This document shows, one piece after another, positions 61,261 through 64,000 of a stretch of DNA of 64,000 bases. Position numbers and translations under genes: made by a program. Where the stretch lies: positions 21,731,300-21,795,299 of the forward strand of contig NC_067204.1 of NCBI RefSeq assembly GCF_026262505.1, given 5' to 3'. The notes under the pieces are model-generated. The model made no database searches. It was given only the letters and a program-made list of their open reading frames with translations, and had not been told where the DNA came from. Position 1 is the stretch's first letter, and every line of letters begins with the position of its first letter. This DNA comes from Trichomonas vaginalis G3 (taxonomy: Eukaryota; Parabasalia; Trichomonadida; Trichomonadidae).

Positions 61261-61628
61261 AACTAATGAAGAATACTAATAAATGTTTACTAAAAATATG
61301 ATTAAAATTTCTGAACGAAAACTATCAAAATTAAGTCATAAAATATGAGAAAATTCCAAACTGTGAAATAAAACGAACATATTCACATATGAGATAACAA
61401 CCATCTATATTAGGTTTCTCAATTCTTCATTTAAAATTCCAAAAAAATTCAAAAATTTGAAAATGGAGATAAGAAATACGAATTTTCCATGAAAATTTGC
61501 AAAATGAAAAAATCTTTGGAATTACAAATGTTATTTATTTTTGATGCTTGTTCCAAAATTTGTAGGGCTGTACAAGATTTAAAAAAACATTGCCGGGTTA
61601 CCGTAGAGGCCTAAAAAAATCGCGCCTC

Positions 61629-61642
61629 GGCGGCAAGCCGCC
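61629..61642. repeat. GC hairpin with AA loop
   Basis: GGCGGC-AA-GCCGCC, flanked on both sides by CCTCGG, in an otherwise AT-rich spacer. Confidence 0.7.
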
Positions 61643-64000
61643 TCGGCATTAAGAATGCGCATCTAAATTTTTATATGTCCTTCTTTCTTTTATTTTTCCT
61701 TCCCTTTCTTTTCTTTTTCTTTTTCTTTTTTCCCTCCTCTTGCTCTCATTTACCTTTTTTTTTCCTTTTCTCATCATTTTTCAAAATTTAAAATTTTTAT
61801 CAAAAATCTTGCCTATAAAAGCAGACTATGGAACCTTTTAATGCCTCTTAATCAATATTATACAGCATAAAGCATATTAAATGAAAGTAATTACGTATAA
61901 ATTTATTTTATTATCTTATTTATTAATTCTTTAGCATGTATTGTTTAATATTAACTTTTCTGTACATTAAATATGATATCTCCAAAGTATGAATGCCTTG
62001 TAACGAAACGAAAACTTAATTTTATGTTGAATATTTGTCGGGAAGAAACGTTTTTCCCGAAAAATAATCGTCTTTTGATGTTTTTCCCGAAAATCGTTCC
62101 GATCATGACGATAGACCCATAGGATATTGATTTTGGTATGAAGGAGTTGAATTTCACTTCTGAAATTGATATGATAGATAGCTCAGAACATATGAATATG
62201 AATTAACTAATCAAAATAGTATATTATATAAATATGCTAACTTAATTAAGATAATTTAATTGATATAAGGGAATTATAATACAATTTAAGTTAAGGGCAT
62301 AAAATTCATAGGCTATATATTGCATCTGCCATCAATATTATGTTAAATTCAATAATTTTATAATGAGAATAAGATTCGAATCAAAAAAGTATCGCAATAT
62401 GAAGTAAAATACTGGCGACTAGTTTCACATACTTATGATATATGATATATGACTGTGTTTATGGTTAAAAAGTAGTTTTATAAGTAGAATTTTAATAAAA
62501 GTAAATTTTTATTCATAATTTAAGAAATTAAACAAGGAAAACTCACTACTTCGAAAAATTTCATATGAGTGAGCTGCAAATTTGTAAATAAATCGCGAAA
62601 TAAAAATAATATTCAATTGTATTTAAATTTTTTTTATGATTTGTATAAGCAGATGATTTTAGTGCAGTAATTGATGTTTGAAAACGAAAAGCAATGCTTG
62701 GATTTGTAAATTGAAATATGAATCGCGAAAAACTCTGATTAGTAAGTAACACGCTTTTATATTTCGATAAAATTTATCGTCGATATACTAAATCCGATAA
62801 AAATTCGATAATTGTAAAAAATATGATGTAAATTGTAAAAGAGTTGAAAATGTTTGGGGTGGCTTGAAATGAATCGGAGGATGTAATAATTTGGTACTAA
62901 TTTAATTGCATTAAAATGCTAAAATTATGAAATTGTAAATTTAATCGAAAGATATGAGTTTAAATAAAGAAACGAGAGATATTTTAATTGATTTAATTAT
63001 TTTATATCACTGATTGTCAGTAATATCCTTTGATCTTTGATTCAATGAATACGTTAGTATGAATAATCAATATTCATTGAACAAAAATGAACAAATACAG
63101 TGTAATATGCCGATTTTAGTATGCAAATGTTATATCGTGTGATAAATTCTCCGTAATAAAGAAGATATTTACAATTATTTTTATATGAGCTTTAAATCTG
63201 TTGAAATAGTTCCAATATTGCATGAAATTGGCAGATTTGAAGTAATTTGATTAGTTTTGAGATGGAAAATTTCTAAAAAAATTCTGAAATCAAGAAAATA
63301 TTTCGAAATTTTGTTAAAAATACTTTCAAAATGCTGAATTTAGAAAAAATTTGGAATTTCTTGATCCTAGAATTTTGATTAATTTTGTTAAATAGCTTAA
63401 ATCATCAGTGATTTATGAAGTTTTGGATAAATTCTTAATCAATATTCATTCAATGAATTTGAGCAATAACACTGAAACAGTAAGGTTTACACATGAATTA
63501 AATGGAAAATAACCAGCATATCCTATAGAATTTCTATTTTTTTATCATTGATTTGAAATGCACTATATTAGAAATCAATATCTCTAGAAAATGTGCCATA
63601 ATATTTTATTTTATCTTGAATATTGTTTATTAACATTATACTAGTATCTCTTCTCGATACGAATTAAAAGATTTAACGGATTGGCTATTAAACTATAAGA
63701 TTGTTCAATCTTACTAGATAAGGCAATATATATATAAGTTAAGGAAACCTTAATTTAGTTAATATCTTTGATTTATACTAATTATAAATGAGTGAATTCT
63801 GGATTGCTCTATTTTTACATCCATCATTTAACACAATCTTTTTTGAACAATTTTATATAAAAGAGATCTATTATAAATGATTAAAAATGTCATTTAATTG
63901 ATAAATTTGTATATCCTTGTCATGATATTGTTTTTCATATATAAAGCAGTTAACTATATGTAATTGATCTATTCCAATCTAGTTTTGATTCACAATCAAG

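Larger units (their letters stand above)
60735..64000. other. Terminal AT-rich region without a supported gene
   Basis: 3.3 kb. It contains GC-rich hairpins at 61165-61183, 61240-61260 and 61629-61642, a pyrimidine-rich tract at about 61676-61770, and a direct repeat GTTTTTCCCGAAAA near 62048 and 62080. The remaining open frames are short and of low complexity. Confidence 0.6.

Noticed and set aside
62561-62752. 63-codon minus-strand frame as a gene
   Set aside because: Low complexity, no domain, no initiator motif; likely chance in AT-rich DNA.

Overview
The window looks like trichomonad (parabasalid) nuclear DNA, from Trichomonas or Tritrichomonas or a close relative. The evidence is AT-rich, intron-poor DNA, start codons a few bases downstream of the TCATTTTT initiator motif, ankyrin proteins with the trichomonad-type N-terminal region, and a large Polinton/Maverick element of the kind abundant in these genomes. 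No species call is possible from the sequence alone.

Region 1 (1 to about 21.1 kb) is one Polinton/Maverick-type virus-like element that runs off the left edge. It carries a likely major capsid gene, jelly-roll minor-capsid candidates, an FtsK/HerA-type packaging ATPase, a chromodomain-bearing rve integrase, a collar-type fibre gene, an HNH endonuclease, three KilA-N genes or remnants, and a primase plus superfamily-3 helicase locus. It is a fossil: several genes look whole, but the capsid, fibre, ATPase, primase-helicase and some KilA-N genes are interrupted, roughly 15-25 breaks over the visible part. No protein-primed DNA polymerase B is visible here. The primase-helicase locus lies between inverted arrays of a module of about 120 bp.

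Region 2 (21.1 to 24.7 kb) holds a decayed Mutator-like (MULE) transposase that abuts the Polinton end, a 167-bp tandem repeat, and a frameshifted host-type gene that still has its initiator motif.

Region 3 (25.9 to 40.4 kb) is ordinary host housekeeping: listerin-like E3 ligase, Hop2 meiotic protein, a beta-helix surface-protein fragment, a glycerophosphodiester phosphodiesterase, an SLC45/sucrose-type transporter, a Dzip1-like protein, a coiled-coil protein and TAF5.

Region 4 (40.5 to 64 kb) mixes two decayed tandem ankyrin genes, a 1190-residue coiled-coil protein, a short Cys/Pro/Tyr-rich protein, an Nfu (NifU C-terminal) protein without a visible ATG, an ARM-like protein, and a third ankyrin gene whose 3' half has become a composite of 103-bp ankyrin modules separated by blocks of a 37-bp minisatellite. 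A 1055-bp non-autonomous DNA transposon with perfect 17-bp inverted ends and a 7-bp target duplication lies at 48.9-49.9 kb. The last 3.3 kb has no gene I can support.

A theme crossing all regions is a set of short GC-rich hairpins with 2-4 base loops, often in pairs, in otherwise AT-rich DNA. In the Polinton one pair is present in three copies of a repeated intergenic block and cleanly absent from a fourth, so it behaves like a discrete inserted module.
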